DNA from: Jiella soli
GTDB taxonomy: Bacteria; Pseudomonadota; Alphaproteobacteria; Rhizobiales; Rhizobiaceae
Assembly: GCF_020615385.1 (NCBI RefSeq)
Contig: NZ_JAJAVB010000012.1
Span: 1 to 36,939 of the forward strand
DNA length: 36,939 nt
Direction of reading: 5' to 3'
Part shown: positions 9,661 to 19,762 of the stretch, one piece after another
How positions within the stretch are numbered: the stretch's first letter is position 1
Layout: each line of letters starts with the position of its first letter
Program-made: the position numbers and the translations under genes
The notes under the pieces: model-generated
The model's input: only the letters and a program-made list of their open reading frames with translations
Told to the model about the DNA's origin: nothing
Databases searched by the model: none

Positions 9661-10545
9661 ATGCGACGCCTTGGCATCCACTCCTTCGTGTGGACCGACG
9701 GAAAGACGCAGGAAGGGCTGGAGATGGCCCTCGAAAAGTCGGCCGAGCATGGCTACCGCATGGTCGAGCTCGCCTATCTCTTTCCCGGGCGCTACGACAT
9801 CGAGAGGCTGGCCGCCCGGGCCCGCGCGCTCGACCTGGAGATCGTGGTGACGATGGGCCTGCCGCCCGAGGCGGACGTCTCGAGCGAAGACCGGGACGTC
9901 GTGGCGCATGGCCGCGCTCTGCTTTCCGACGTCGTGAAGACCGTGCGCGACGTCGGCGGTATCCGGCTCGGCGGCATCCTTTATTCCAAGCACGGCAAAT
10001 ATGACCGGATGCCAAGCCGCGACGGCTGGATGAACAGCACCGAGGCGATCGCAGCGACGGCCGAAACCGCCAGGACATGCGGCGTCGAGATCGTCCTCGA
10101 AATCGTCAACCGGTTCGAGTCGAACCTTCTCAACACTACGGCGCAGGGGCTGAAGTTCATCGCCGACACGGACCGCGACGACGTGCGGCTGCATCTCGAC
10201 ACCTTCCATATGAACATCGAGGAGGCCGATCCCGCCGCCGCCATCCGGCTCGCCGGCGATCGGCTCGGCTACTTCCACATCGGCGAGAACTATCGCGGCT
10301 TCCTCGGCACCGGGACGATCGATTTCACCGCCTATTTCCGGGCGCTCGCGGACATCGGCTACGACCGCGACATCACCTTCGAGAGCTTTTCCGGCGCGAT
10401 CGTCGACGAGGCGCTGTCGGTCGCCTGCGGGATCTGGCGGGACACCTGGACGGACAATGATGCGCTCGCCGCGCACGCCAGGACGTTCATCGAGGAGAAG
10501 TGGCGCGAGGCGGCGATGGCGCGCCAGGTGCTCGCGGCGGTCTGA
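9661..10545 (+). CDS. D-tagatose 3-epimerase-type sugar epimerase/isomerase (TIM barrel)
   Basis: 294-residue AP-endonuclease-2/xylose-isomerase-like TIM barrel, probably epimerising a keto-pentose, -tetrose or -hexose at C3 or isomerising a related sugar. The four metal ligands of the D-tagatose 3-epimerase group are present at family spacing: Glu147 (EIVLEIVNR), Asp180 (LHLDTFHMN), His206 (GYFHIGEN) and Glu241 (ITFESFSG). The ATG at 9661 follows GGGAGGAAAAG, 61 bases after the regulator stop; the frame upstream to 9565 is not conserved-looking. In this locus it could interconvert ketoses produced by the dehydrogenases, feeding a common intermediate. Substrate is unknown; EryH/EryI-like or ketose 3-epimerase roles are both possible. 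Confidence 0.85.
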   Translation: MRRLGIHSFVWTDGKTQEGLEMALEKSAEHGYRMVELAYLFPGRYDIERLAARARALDLEIVVTMGLPPEADVSSEDRDVVAHGRALLSDVVKTVRDVGGIRLGGILYSKHGKYDRMPSRDGWMNSTEAIAATAETARTCGVEIVLEIVNRFESNLLNTTAQGLKFIADTDRDDVRLHLDTFHMNIEEADPAAAIRLAGDRLGYFHIGENYRGFLGTGTIDFTAYFRALADIGYDRDITFESFSGAIVDEALSVACGIWRDTWTDNDALAAHARTFIEEKWREAAMARQVLAAV

Positions 10546-10638
10546 ACGACGCCACCAGCCGCGAACGCTTTGGTGCAGGCGTCGCGCCGCGGGCTTCAGC
10601 CGGCGCAGATACCGTATTCGATGAGTGGAGATCACGAG

Positions 10639-11370
10639 ATGCCGCAGGATTTTCAGAACCAGACCGTCATCATTACGGGAGCCGGCAAGGGGATCGGCCG
10701 GGCGACGGCCCAGTTGATGACGAAGCGAGGCGCGAAGGTGGTCGCCATCGCCCGCACGCAGAGCGATCTCGATAGCCTTGCCGCCGAAACCGGATGCCGG
10801 ACGATCTCCGCCGATCTTCTCGATCCCAAAGCCGCCCGCGAGACCATGCGCGAGGCCGGCCCGGCAGATCATCTCGTCAATTGCGCCGGAACCAACGTCC
10901 TGGAAAGCGTCCTCGACATGACCGAGGAAGGCTACGAGGCTGTCCTCGGCATCAATCTCCGCGCGGCGCTGATCTGCGCTCAGGAATTTGCGCGAGCCCG
11001 CATTGCGGCGGGCGGCGGCGGGGCGATCGTCAACGTCACCTCGATCGCCGGCCATCGCGGCTTTCCGAACCATCTCTGCTACGCCGCCTCGAAGGCAGGG
11101 CTCGAAGGCGCGACCCGCGTGCTCGCGAAGGAACTCGGTCCGCACGGCATCCGCGTCAACGCCGTCGCGCCGGGGATCACGCTCACCGAGCTTGCGGCGG
11201 CCGCCTGGAGCGATCCGGAAAAAAGCCAACCGATGATGTCGCGCACGCCGATCGGCCGCTTCGCCGAGGTCGACGATGTCGCCGGCATGATCGCGATGCT
11301 CTTGTCCGCAAACAGCGCGATGGTGACGGGAGCCGTGCTGCCGATCGACGGCGGATTCTTGAGCGTCTGA
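10639..11370 (+). CDS. Short-chain dehydrogenase resembling L-xylulose reductase (DCXR-like)
   Basis: 243 residues. Glycine motif TGAGKGIG (13-20), NAG-equivalent NCAG (81-84), catalytic Ser135, Tyr148 and Lys152. The segment VVAIARTQSDLDSL and the C-terminal AWSDPEKSQ...PIGRFAEVDDV...LPIDGGF closely follow animal dicarbonyl/L-xylulose reductase, and Arg39 after beta-2 fits NADP(H). Expected reaction: L-xylulose or a similar ketose to or from xylitol or another polyol. The start at 10639 is chosen because TGGAG lies about 10 bases upstream; the in-frame ATG at 10621 is possible. Second enzyme gene of the plus operon, 93 bases after the epimerase. The DCXR resemblance is from memory of the family and does not prove substrate. 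Confidence 0.85.
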   Translation: MPQDFQNQTVIITGAGKGIGRATAQLMTKRGAKVVAIARTQSDLDSLAAETGCRTISADLLDPKAARETMREAGPADHLVNCAGTNVLESVLDMTEEGYEAVLGINLRAALICAQEFARARIAAGGGGAIVNVTSIAGHRGFPNHLCYAASKAGLEGATRVLAKELGPHGIRVNAVAPGITLTELAAAAWSDPEKSQPMMSRTPIGRFAEVDDVAGMIAMLLSANSAMVTGAVLPIDGGFLSV

Positions 11371-11401
11371 GGAATTCGGCGCGAACTTTGGGAGAAGAGA
11401 A

Positions 11402-12130
11402 ATGGCGCAGTCATTGGACGGCAAGGTCGCGGCGGTCACCGGCGCCGCCTCGGGCATCGGACTGGCGACGACCGAAGCGCTGATCGCCGCAGGCGCGACG
11501 GTGGTGATGGTCGATCGCGACGAGAAGGCGCTCGGCGAGATCGGGAGCCGCCTCGGCGAGAAGGCGATCCCTCAGATCACCGATCTCCTGGACGCTTCGA
11601 GCTGCTCCGCCATGGTGCCGGAGATCCTCCAGAAGGCCGGGCGGATCGACATCCTGCACTGCAATGCCGGCACCTATATCGGCGGCGATCTCACCGAGAC
11701 CGACACGGCGACCATCGACCGGATGCTCAATCTCAACGTCAACGCCGTGATGAAGAACGTGCGCGACGTCATCCCCCATATGATCGAGCGCAAGACCGGC
11801 GACATCGTCGTCACCTGCTCGGTCGCGGGCCACATGCCGATCCAGTGGGAGCCGGTCTATTCGGGCTCGAAATGGGCGGTCACCTGCTTCGTCCAGACCA
11901 TGCGCCGGCAGCTCAACAAGCACGGCATCCGCGTCGGGCAGGTCTCGCCCGGACCGGTGGTCTCGGCCCTCCTTGCCGACTGGCCGGCCGACCGACTCCA
12001 GGCGGCGAAGGATTCGGGGAGCCTGATCGAGCCGACCGAGGTGTCGGATGCGGTGATCTACATGCTGACGCGGCCGCGTAACGTCACCATCCGCGACATG
12101 ATCGTCCTGCCGACGAACTTCGACATCTGA
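11402..12130 (+). CDS. Ribitol 2-dehydrogenase-like short-chain dehydrogenase
   Basis: 242 residues, close in length and motif order to Klebsiella ribitol dehydrogenase. Shared stretches include GKVAAVTGAASGIG (7-20), RIDILHCNAGTYIGG (81-95), WEPVYSGSKWAV (149-160) and GIRVGQVSPGPVVSALLADW. The C terminus NVTIRDMIVLPTNFDI closely matches the Klebsiella enzyme's end. Catalytic Ser140, Tyr153 and Lys157 are present; Asp38 favours NAD+. Predicted reaction: ribitol to D-ribulose. ATG at 11402 with GGGAGAAGAG upstream, 31 bases after the preceding SDR. This gene is the best single clue that the imported substrate group includes a pentitol; the related rhizobial rbtA works beside an erythritol/adonitol transporter. 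Confidence 0.88.
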   Translation: MAQSLDGKVAAVTGAASGIGLATTEALIAAGATVVMVDRDEKALGEIGSRLGEKAIPQITDLLDASSCSAMVPEILQKAGRIDILHCNAGTYIGGDLTETDTATIDRMLNLNVNAVMKNVRDVIPHMIERKTGDIVVTCSVAGHMPIQWEPVYSGSKWAVTCFVQTMRRQLNKHGIRVGQVSPGPVVSALLADWPADRLQAAKDSGSLIEPTEVSDAVIYMLTRPRNVTIRDMIVLPTNFDI

Positions 12131-12204
12131 GGTCGCGACGGGGCGGCGTTCGCCGCCGCCTCGCTCTCGATGGCATCCCGTTCTTCATGCAAGGGAGGAG
12201 CTGT

Positions 12205-12936
12205 ATGGCCGATCTATCGGGCCTGACGGCCGTCATTACGGGTGCTGCCGGCGGCATCGGCACGGCCATGGCCGAGGCCTTCGCCAGGGCCGGGGCGCGG
12301 CTCGTGCTGGTCGACATCGCTGAGACCGCAGGCCTTGCCGAACGCCTCGGGCCGGTCCACCGCCACGCCGTCATCGATCTGGAAGATCCAGCGGCGATCG
12401 CGGCAGGTGTTGAGCGGATCGGCCGCGAGACCGGCATCGACATCCTCGTCAACAATGCCGGCCTCGGCATCGTCTTTCCGGCTGAAAAGACCGAGATCGA
12501 CGCCTTCGACCGGACGATGCGCATCAATCTTCGCGCGCCCTGGCTTATGGCCGCCGGCGCCCTGCCCTTTCTCAAGGTCTCGGGCCGTGGCCGCATCGTG
12601 AACATCTCCTCCCAGGCCGGTGTCATCGCCATCGAGGAGCATGCCGCCTATGGCGCGAGCAAGGCCGGACTGATCAACCTCACCAAGGTGATGGCGATCG
12701 AATGGGCGCGCTACGGCATCACCGCCAACGCCATCGCTCCGACCGTGGTCGAGACGCCGATGGCGCTGGTCGGCTGGTCCGGTGAAAAGGGCGAGAAGGC
12801 GCGCGGCGACATCCCGGTCGGCCGGTTCGCCCGACCTTCGGAAATTGCGGCGGCAGCGCTTTATCTCGCCTCGGCGGAGGCCGGCATCGTCAATGGCGCG
12901 GTGCTGATGGCGGACGGGGGATATTCGGTTCGGTGA
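12205..12936 (+). CDS. Short-chain dehydrogenase/reductase, polyol or sugar type
   Basis: 243 residues, classical SDR: TGAAGGIG (12-19), Asp37 after beta-2 (NAD+ preference), NNAG (83-86), Ser135/Ser136, Tyr149 and Lys153. The PTVVETPM stretch and the C-terminal NGAVLMADGGYSVR are typical of SDRs acting on sugars and sugar alcohols (for example threitol or galactitol dehydrogenases). ATG at 12205 after AAGGGAGGAG; the track-length extension to 12187 is unnecessary. Last gene of the plus operon, followed by a hairpin. I cannot name the substrate; by context it oxidises or reduces another member of the polyol/ketose set. Confidence 0.82.
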   Translation: MADLSGLTAVITGAAGGIGTAMAEAFARAGARLVLVDIAETAGLAERLGPVHRHAVIDLEDPAAIAAGVERIGRETGIDILVNNAGLGIVFPAEKTEIDAFDRTMRINLRAPWLMAAGALPFLKVSGRGRIVNISSQAGVIAIEEHAAYGASKAGLINLTKVMAIEWARYGITANAIAPTVVETPMALVGWSGEKGEKARGDIPVGRFARPSEIAAAALYLASAEAGIVNGAVLMADGGYSVR

Positions 12937-12957
12937 AGCCGCCGGTCGAGGGGCTGG

Positions 12958-12992
12958 CGGAGAACGCGCCGCGACCGGCGCGTCTTCTCCTG
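12958..12992 (+). terminator. Terminator-like hairpin after the polyol enzyme operon
   Basis: CGCGCCG (12965-12971) pairs with CGGCGCG (12976-12982) around the tetraloop CGAC, and flanking GGAGAA/TTCTCC can extend the stem with a small bulge. It starts 22 bases after the last SDR stop and is followed by a pyrimidine-rich stretch. It is a plausible transcription end for the plus-strand genes. Confidence 0.5.
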
Positions 12993-13021
12993 TCTGCGAC
13001 GGCACCACCCCGGTTACGCCG

Positions 13022-13056
13022 CCCTGGATTCTCGGGACGGAGCCCGAGAATGACGA
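13022..13056 (+). repeat. REP-like palindromic repeat, copy 1
   Basis: 35-base element beginning CCCTGGATTCTCGGG and ending CCCGAGAATGACGA. Its core is a perfect hairpin, TTCTCGGG (13029-13036) with CCCGAGAA (13043-13050). A second copy in the opposite orientation lies at 13202-13235. Dispersed palindromes of this sort are common between convergent genes in Rhizobiales. The copies and symmetry are seen here; dispersal across the genome is assumed. Confidence 0.7.
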
Positions 13057-13201
13057 AGCGTGGATGGTGTTGCTCATTCTGAAACGGTCGCGGGAGATTT
13101 GGCGATCGAGAAAGCCCCGTCCGTCAATCCCGATCGGTCTCTTCGTCACCGCTCGCGGCAGTCTCGGGCTTTCGTCATGACGCGGAGCCACTCCCTCCAG
13201 A

Positions 13202-13235
13202 TCGTCATTCTCGGGCCTGTCCCGAGAATCCAGGG
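13202..13235 (-). repeat. REP-like palindromic repeat, copy 2 (inverted)
   Basis: 34-base inverted copy of the 13022 element: TTCTCGGG (13208-13215) pairs with CCCGAGAA (13221-13228) over a 5-base loop. The two copies differ only within the loop. The 145 bases between them hold no gene or other structure that I can recognise; the whole spacer between the convergent polyol and rhamnose operons (12937-13335) is otherwise empty. Confidence 0.7.
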
Positions 13236-13335
13236 GAACGTCGGACGCAGGAGCCGGAAGGTTTGCCGCGCATATGACGTGCGACCTGCCGGCGGGATAT
13301 CGGCGGCGGGCCAAACCCGCCGCCCTTGTTCATCC

Positions 13336-14439
13336 TCAGAAGTCGAAGTCGTTGATGTCGGCCTTGGTGAAGACCTTCGGCTGGCCGAGCAGCACCTGGC
13401 TCTGGTTGACGATCGGCAGTTCGCCGAGCCGGCCGGCCTTGACCGTCTTGTCGCCCGGCTTCAGCGTGCCGTCCGCCACCTGCCGCATCACCTCGACCGC
13501 TGCATAGCCGAGATCGACCGTGTTCCAGAGGATGGTCGACTTGATGCAGTCGGAGTTGATGTAGGGCTTCATGGCATTGGGAAGCGCCAGCCCGACGACC
13601 GAGACCTTGCCGCAGAGACTGTTCTGCTGGACCGCCTCGGCGGCGGCAGGAGTGGCGACCGACGTCATGCCGAGAATGCCCTTCAGCTCGTCGCCATATT
13701 TGTTGATCAGCGTCTGAGCCTGATTGAAGGACAGGATGTTGTCCTCCTGGGCCTCCACCGTCTCCAGGAATTTCAGCTTCGGGTGGCACTTTTCGGTATA
13801 GGCCTGCATCTCGGAGATCCACCGCGCCTGGTTCGGCGTCGTGAAGGTCGAGGTGACGATGGCGAAGCTGCCCTCCTCGCCGATTTCCGAGGCGAGTTGG
13901 TCCATCATCGATTTCGCTACGCCGTTCGGCAGTGCTTGGTTGACGAACCACTGGCGGGCATCGGCCTCGGCGTCCGCGTCATAGCCGACGACGTTGATGC
14001 CGGCCTCGAGCGCCTTCTTCAGGACCGGGGCGATCGCCACCGGATCGTTGGCGGCAAAGAGGATGCCGTCGACGCCCGAGGTGATGTAGTTGTCGATGAA
14101 GGTGATCTGTTCGTCGATATTAGCCCGCGTCGGACCGTCGGTCGAGACGTCGACATTGCCGAGTTCCTTGGCCGCCTCCGCCATGCCCGAGGAGGTGCTC
14201 GCGAAATAGCCGACGCCGACGAGCTTCGGAATGTCGACGACCTTGATGGTCTTGCCGTTGCGGTCGGGAGCATTGGTCGGCGTGCCGCCATTGTACTCGC
14301 CGGGCTCAGCCGCCGGGGACTCGCCGCTGCAGGCGAGCGGGTTGGTCGGCTGGTCATCGCCGCCGGTCCAGGCCGACTGCGCGTAGGCCGGCGCGGAAAG
14401 CAGGCTTGCGCCAAGCAGCGCCGTGATCAGACGTTTCAT
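13336..14439 (-). CDS. rhaS: Rhamnose ABC transporter periplasmic substrate-binding protein
   Basis: 367-residue type 1 periplasmic binding protein (ribose-binding-like). Signal peptide about 1-20 ending APAYA before Gln. The mature part has the family's hinge and sugar-contact stretches: VGVGYFASTSSGMAEAAKELG, IDNYITSGVDGILFAANDP, INVVGYDADAEA and GLALPNAMKPYI. The identification as rhamnose-binding rests on its position at the end of an operon with a rhamnose mutarotase, kinase and importer, next to a rhamnose isomerase. ATG at 14439 after GAGGAAATCTG, 48 bases past rhaQ. In Rhizobium leguminosarum rhaS is the first transport gene; here it is the last gene of the operon, which would normally lower its expression unless it has its own promoter. 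Confidence 0.88.
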   Translation of the reverse strand: MKRLITALLGASLLSAPAYAQSAWTGGDDQPTNPLACSGESPAAEPGEYNGGTPTNAPDRNGKTIKVVDIPKLVGVGYFASTSSGMAEAAKELGNVDVSTDGPTRANIDEQITFIDNYITSGVDGILFAANDPVAIAPVLKKALEAGINVVGYDADAEADARQWFVNQALPNGVAKSMMDQLASEIGEEGSFAIVTSTFTTPNQARWISEMQAYTEKCHPKLKFLETVEAQEDNILSFNQAQTLINKYGDELKGILGMTSVATPAAAEAVQQNSLCGKVSVVGLALPNAMKPYINSDCIKSTILWNTVDLGYAAVEVMRQVADGTLKPGDKTVKAGRLGELPIVNQSQVLLGQPKVFTKADINDFDF

Positions 14440-14487
14440 CAGATTTCCTCCTGTTGTTCTGGCGCTCCGAGGCGCCCCTCCCGATCC

Positions 14488-15429
14488 TCAGTCGCTCGAG
14501 AAGCGGCTGAGGACATTGCTGATCAGGACGGCGACGATCAGGACCGCGCCGATGACGACGGTGGTTCCGTCGCCCCGCACGCCCGAAAGCGACAGGCCGT
14601 TCTGAAGGATCTGCATGAGACAAAGGCCGATCAGCGTGCCAATCACCATGCCGCGCCCGCCGAAGATCGAGGTGCCGCCAAGGACGACGGCGGTGATTAC
14701 TTCGAGCTCGATGCCCGTGCCCATGTCCGAGCGGGTGGTCGAGACGCGCGAGACGAAGACGATCGCGGCGAGAGCCGAGACGAAGCCGGAGGCGGTGTAG
14801 ATGAGAAGCTTGGTCCGTTCGACCGCGAGCCCCGAAAACTCCGCCGCGGCTTCGTTGTTGCCGATCGCGTAGGTGGTCCGCCCGAAGGTGGTGAAGCGCA
14901 GGATGAAGATGCCGATCAGGGCGACGAGAGCGAACAGCCAGAGCTGCGTCGGGATGCCGAGGAACTCCCCCTGCCCGAGCTGCGCGAACCAGTCCGGATA
15001 GCCGCGCACGGAGCGGGCCTGGCTGATGCCCTCTGCCAGCCCGCGATAAAGGGCGAGGGTCGCCAGCGTCGCGATGAGCGGCGGCACCCGGAAGCGGGTG
15101 ACGATGATACCGTTGGCGAAGCCCGCGAGCGTCCCGGCAAGGAGCGAGAGGATGATCGCAGCCGGCAGCGGCAGGCCTGCATTCTGCCAGAAGACGCCGA
15201 CGAGGATGGCGCAAAGCCCGAGGATCGAGCCGACCGACAAATCGATCCCGCCGGTGACGATGACGAAAGTCATCGGGATCGCGATGAGCCCGACCTCGGT
15301 CATCAGCCGGGCCTGGTTGAGCAGATTGGCCGTCGTCAGGAAACGGTCGGACTGCGACGCCATCGCGAACAGCGCGACGACGAAGAGGATGGCGAGGATC
15401 GCTTCGTGCCGGATCAGAATGCGTGTCAT
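14488..15429 (-). CDS. rhaQ: Rhamnose ABC transporter permease (RbsC-like)
   Basis: 313-residue inner-membrane permease of the ribose/xylose (CUT2) type, with repeated hydrophobic helices and the family marks TGGIDLSVGSILGLCAIL, FRVPPLIATLATLALYRGLAEG, RTTYAIGNNEAAAEFSG and TAVVLGGTSIFGGRGMVIGT. ATG at 15429 with an AGGGGAGATGGGG stretch upstream; the ORF extension to 15447 is not needed. It follows the paired permease by 14 bases. Assignment of P versus Q between the two permeases follows the rhizobial gene order and is not decisive. Confidence 0.88.
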   Translation of the reverse strand: MTRILIRHEAILAILFVVALFAMASQSDRFLTTANLLNQARLMTEVGLIAIPMTFVIVTGGIDLSVGSILGLCAILVGVFWQNAGLPLPAAIILSLLAGTLAGFANGIIVTRFRVPPLIATLATLALYRGLAEGISQARSVRGYPDWFAQLGQGEFLGIPTQLWLFALVALIGIFILRFTTFGRTTYAIGNNEAAAEFSGLAVERTKLLIYTASGFVSALAAIVFVSRVSTTRSDMGTGIELEVITAVVLGGTSIFGGRGMVIGTLIGLCLMQILQNGLSLSGVRGDGTTVVIGAVLIVAVLISNVLSRFSSD

Positions 15430-15443
15430 GACCCCATCTCCCC

Positions 15444-16390
15444 TCAACCGGTTCGCCGGCGACGCGCCATGTCGGCCAGGACGGTCGCAAGGATCAGGAC
15501 ACCCTGCACCGCCCGCAGCCAGTAGGCGGAGACGTTGAGGAAGATCAGCGAGGAGCCGATCGCGGCGAAGAGGATCGCCGCCAGCGTCGAGCCGAACACC
15601 GTGCCGACGCCGCCGAGGATCGAGACGCCGCCGACCACGGATGCGGTGATGATGACGAGTTCGAGGCCGATCGGCGTCGTCGACTGGATGACCTGGAGCT
15701 GGGTCGCGAACAGCACCGAAGCGACGCCGGCAATGGCGCCGTGAATGGCGAAGACCTTTACCACCGTCGCCTCGTAGCCGATGCCGCTCGCCCGCGCGGC
15801 TTCCGGGTTGCTGCCGACCGCGTAGATCGTCCGGCCGAAGGCGGTATAGCGCATGAGGAAGGCGGCGAGGATCGTCATGCCGATCATGAACCAGACCGGC
15901 GACGGAACATCGAGGAGCCGGAACTGCGCCAGCTGATAACCGGCCGGCAGGCCGCTGATCCAGCGCCCGCCGGTGAAGGTGATCAGCCCGCCCGACAGGA
16001 TCGAGAGCATCGCCAGCGTCGCGATGATCGACGGCACTTTCGCGTAGGCGATGAGGCAGCCGACGAGCGTGTTGATTGCCGCGCCGAGCACGAGCGGCGC
16101 GAGCCAGGCGAGCCAGATTGGATAGCCATTGGTCGCGAGCAGGCCGGAAATGACGGCGAGAACGCCGATCAGCGCACCGATCGACACGTCGATATTGCCC
16201 GAGATGATCACCAGCGACATGCCGATCGCCGCGACCGCGATATAGGCATTGCCGACGAAGATGCTGGTCAGATTGTGCTGCGACAGGAAGCGGGCGTTAT
16301 ACGCCCCGACGAAGGCAAAGAGCGCCAGGATGACGACGACGAGCAGGATCTCCTGGCCGAGCGAGCCGAGCGTGCGGGAGAGGCCTCGCT

Positions 16391-16394
<4 letters not shown>
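15444..16394 (-). CDS. rhaP: Rhamnose ABC transporter permease (RbsC-like)
   Basis: 316-residue CUT2-type permease, partner of the 14488-15429 product. Marks: SGNIDVSIGALIGVLAVISG, KVPSIIATLAMLSILSGGL, RTIYAVGSNPEAARASGIG and TASVVGGVSILGGVGTVFGS. The ATG at 16394 overlaps the ATPase stop in an ATGA arrangement, so translation is coupled. The open frame running far upstream to 17729 is only a shadow across the ATPase gene. The two permeases form the membrane pore for rhamnose. Confidence 0.9.
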
Positions 16395-17911
<1,517 letters not shown>

Positions 17912-17963
17912 CGCCGCCCCGTCCGTTCGTCCGTCGCGCCGCAAGCGCCCCCCGGATGCGGTG

Positions 17964-19397
17964 TCACTTCAGCGCCCCCAATGTCCTTGCCGGCATCTCA
18001 TCGCGTCCGGTCTCCTCCACATGGCTTCGCCACCGCTCCGCATAGGCGGCGAGGCCGCGGATGGGCTTTGCCGCCGTGGCTTCCGCTTCGCTGCCTGCGC
18101 CCGCGACAGCCGAGGCATCCGCCGTTCCCAGCGCGAGCAGCGCTGCGCCGGCGGCCGTGCCCGACAGGCCGGGCTTCGCCTCGACGGGACGCCCGGCCAG
18201 CGCGGAGAGAGCGTCGCAGTAGACGCCGTTGCGGGCGAAGGGCCCCTCGACGATGACCGGTCCCTCTGCCCCGACGAGATCGAGGCAGACCGTCGTCGTG
18301 AGCGCGAGGGCCAGGCTCGCCGCGGCGGTCCGCTCGGCCTGCGAGAGGCCGGCCGGGTCCACCGTCCATTCACCCGCCCGCTGGGGAAAGGGTCCGGTTC
18401 CCCGCACGAAGCTCGGCAGGGCCATGACGCCCGCGGCGATCACGGCTTCGGCTGCCTCGTGGTCCGCCTCGCCAGGCTCCTCGCCCGCCATCGCCGCGAA
18501 TTCGCGCCCCGCCATGAAGCGCGCCGAAGGAACCGGTCGTCCGAAGGCGTCGACATTTGCGAGAGTGTCCCGTTCCGGATCGAGAGCCGTCGCCCGTCCG
18601 CCGATGGCGAAGACGATCGCCCAGGTGCCGGTGGAGACGACGGTGAAGGCGCCCTTGCGGCCCATCAGATACGGCAGGAGCGAGGCGTTGGAATCGTGGA
18701 TCCCGCAGAAGACGGGGATCGGGCCGGCGGCGCCCATCGCCGCGACGATCTCCGGCTTCAGATCGCCCAGCCGGTCGAAAGCCGAGCGCAGCGGGGCGAA
18801 GCCCTCGGTCCATCCTCGATCGTCGCAGAGCGAGGAGAGACGTCCTTGCGACGGACACCAGAGGTCGGTGTGGGCGCCGAGCTGCGTGACCTCGCAGGCC
18901 GCGACCCCGCAGAGCCTGAAGGCCCAATACTGCGGATAAGTGAGCATCGAGGCCGAGGCGAACTGGCCCGGAAAATGCCGCTCGAGATAGTAGAGCTGTG
19001 CCCCGACATTCAGCCCGTCCGGCAGCGCCGGCGACTGCGTCTCGCAAAAATCCGGGCGAACGGCGCGGTAGTCGGCGAGCGTCTTGGGATCGAGCGGGAA
19101 TTCATAGTCCATCACCGGCAGCGCCAAGTCTTCCCCGGAAACGAGGGCGATCGAGGCGCCATGGGTGGTTACCGAGACGGCGTCGACGCAATTGTCCCGC
19201 GACAATTCGGCGAGCGACGCCAGGATGAAGGTCCACAGGGCGTCTGTATCGAAATGCGGATAGGGCCCGGTCGCGACCACCCGGTTCGGCATCGTGTGCG
19301 CCGAGACCTCGCAGCGCCGGCCGAGATCGTAGAGCACGACCTTGGCGTTGGTCTTGCCGATGTCGATGACGGCGACGTTGCGGACCGAGTCTTCCAT
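17964..19397 (-). CDS. rhaK: Rhizobial-type rhamnose-pathway sugar kinase (FGGY family)
   Basis: 477-residue FGGY carbohydrate kinase, predicted to phosphorylate rhamnulose (or rhamnose during uptake, as RhaK is required for transport in R. leguminosarum). The phosphate-binding start is VAVIDIGKTNAKVVLYD (8-24). A sugar-contact region reads SVTTHGASIALV, with GIHDSNASLLPYL in the hinge; the C-domain contains VSTGTWAIVF and GPVIVEGPFARNG. The ATG at 19397 follows GGAGTGA, 5 bases after the mutarotase stop; the frame upstream is overlap with rhaU. It is a distinct branch from E. coli RhaB, so naming rests on locus context. Confidence 0.88.
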   Translation of the reverse strand: MEDSVRNVAVIDIGKTNAKVVLYDLGRRCEVSAHTMPNRVVATGPYPHFDTDALWTFILASLAELSRDNCVDAVSVTTHGASIALVSGEDLALPVMDYEFPLDPKTLADYRAVRPDFCETQSPALPDGLNVGAQLYYLERHFPGQFASASMLTYPQYWAFRLCGVAACEVTQLGAHTDLWCPSQGRLSSLCDDRGWTEGFAPLRSAFDRLGDLKPEIVAAMGAAGPIPVFCGIHDSNASLLPYLMGRKGAFTVVSTGTWAIVFAIGGRATALDPERDTLANVDAFGRPVPSARFMAGREFAAMAGEEPGEADHEAAEAVIAAGVMALPSFVRGTGPFPQRAGEWTVDPAGLSQAERTAAASLALALTTTVCLDLVGAEGPVIVEGPFARNGVYCDALSALAGRPVEAKPGLSGTAAGAALLALGTADASAVAGAGSEAEATAAKPIRGLAAYAERWRSHVEETGRDEMPARTLGALK

Positions 19398-19402
19398 CGG
19401 GG

Positions 19403-19762
19403 TCACTCCATCCGGAACATCGGCTGGAGGGGGACGGTGACCGGCGCCTGATCGGCCTCGACCTCCATGATGTCGGCCATCATCGCCCACCAGCGGCGCA
19501 TCACCGGGTGGTCCGGCAAGGCGTCCATGCCATGGTTGCGGCGGCGATCGAGAACGGCGAAGAGCGCATTCGTCTCCGGGTCGAGATAGATGGCGTAGTC
19601 GCGGACCCCGGCGTGGCGCAGAAGTTCGACAAGCTCGGGCCAGATCTCGTCATGGCGTCTGCGATACTCGTCGGCGTAGCCCGGAAGCAGCCGCATGCGA
19701 AAGGCGATGCGCTCGACCGCCTGGCCCGCTCCGCCGGCCTCAGGCGTCTCGTCAGGCAACAT
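19403..19762 (-). CDS. rhaU: L-rhamnose mutarotase
   Basis: 119 residues; interconverts alpha and beta anomers of L-rhamnose. It keeps the family core with [24 protein letters not shown] (written here only in part), the catalytic-site stretches [12 protein letters not shown] and RRNHGMD, and [17 protein letters not shown]. Most mutarotases are about 104 residues; here an N-terminal extension of about 15 residues results because the first usable start codon is ATG 19762 (AAGGGAG upstream), the expected start position holding GTC. It overlaps the end of the regulator gene by 11 bases and is followed after 5 bases by rhaK. In E. coli the same enzyme is called RhaM. Confidence 0.93.
   Translation of the reverse strand: MLPDETPEAGGAGQAVERIAFRMRLLPGYADEYRRRHDEIWPELVELLRHAGVRDYAIYLDPETNALFAVLDRRRNHGMDALPDHPVMRRWWAMMADIMEVEADQAPVTVPLQPMFRME

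Noticed and set aside
13057-13201. Possible small gene or MITE cargo between the two palindromes
   Set aside because: No start with a ribosome-binding site, no coding character, no terminal features beyond the palindromes themselves.
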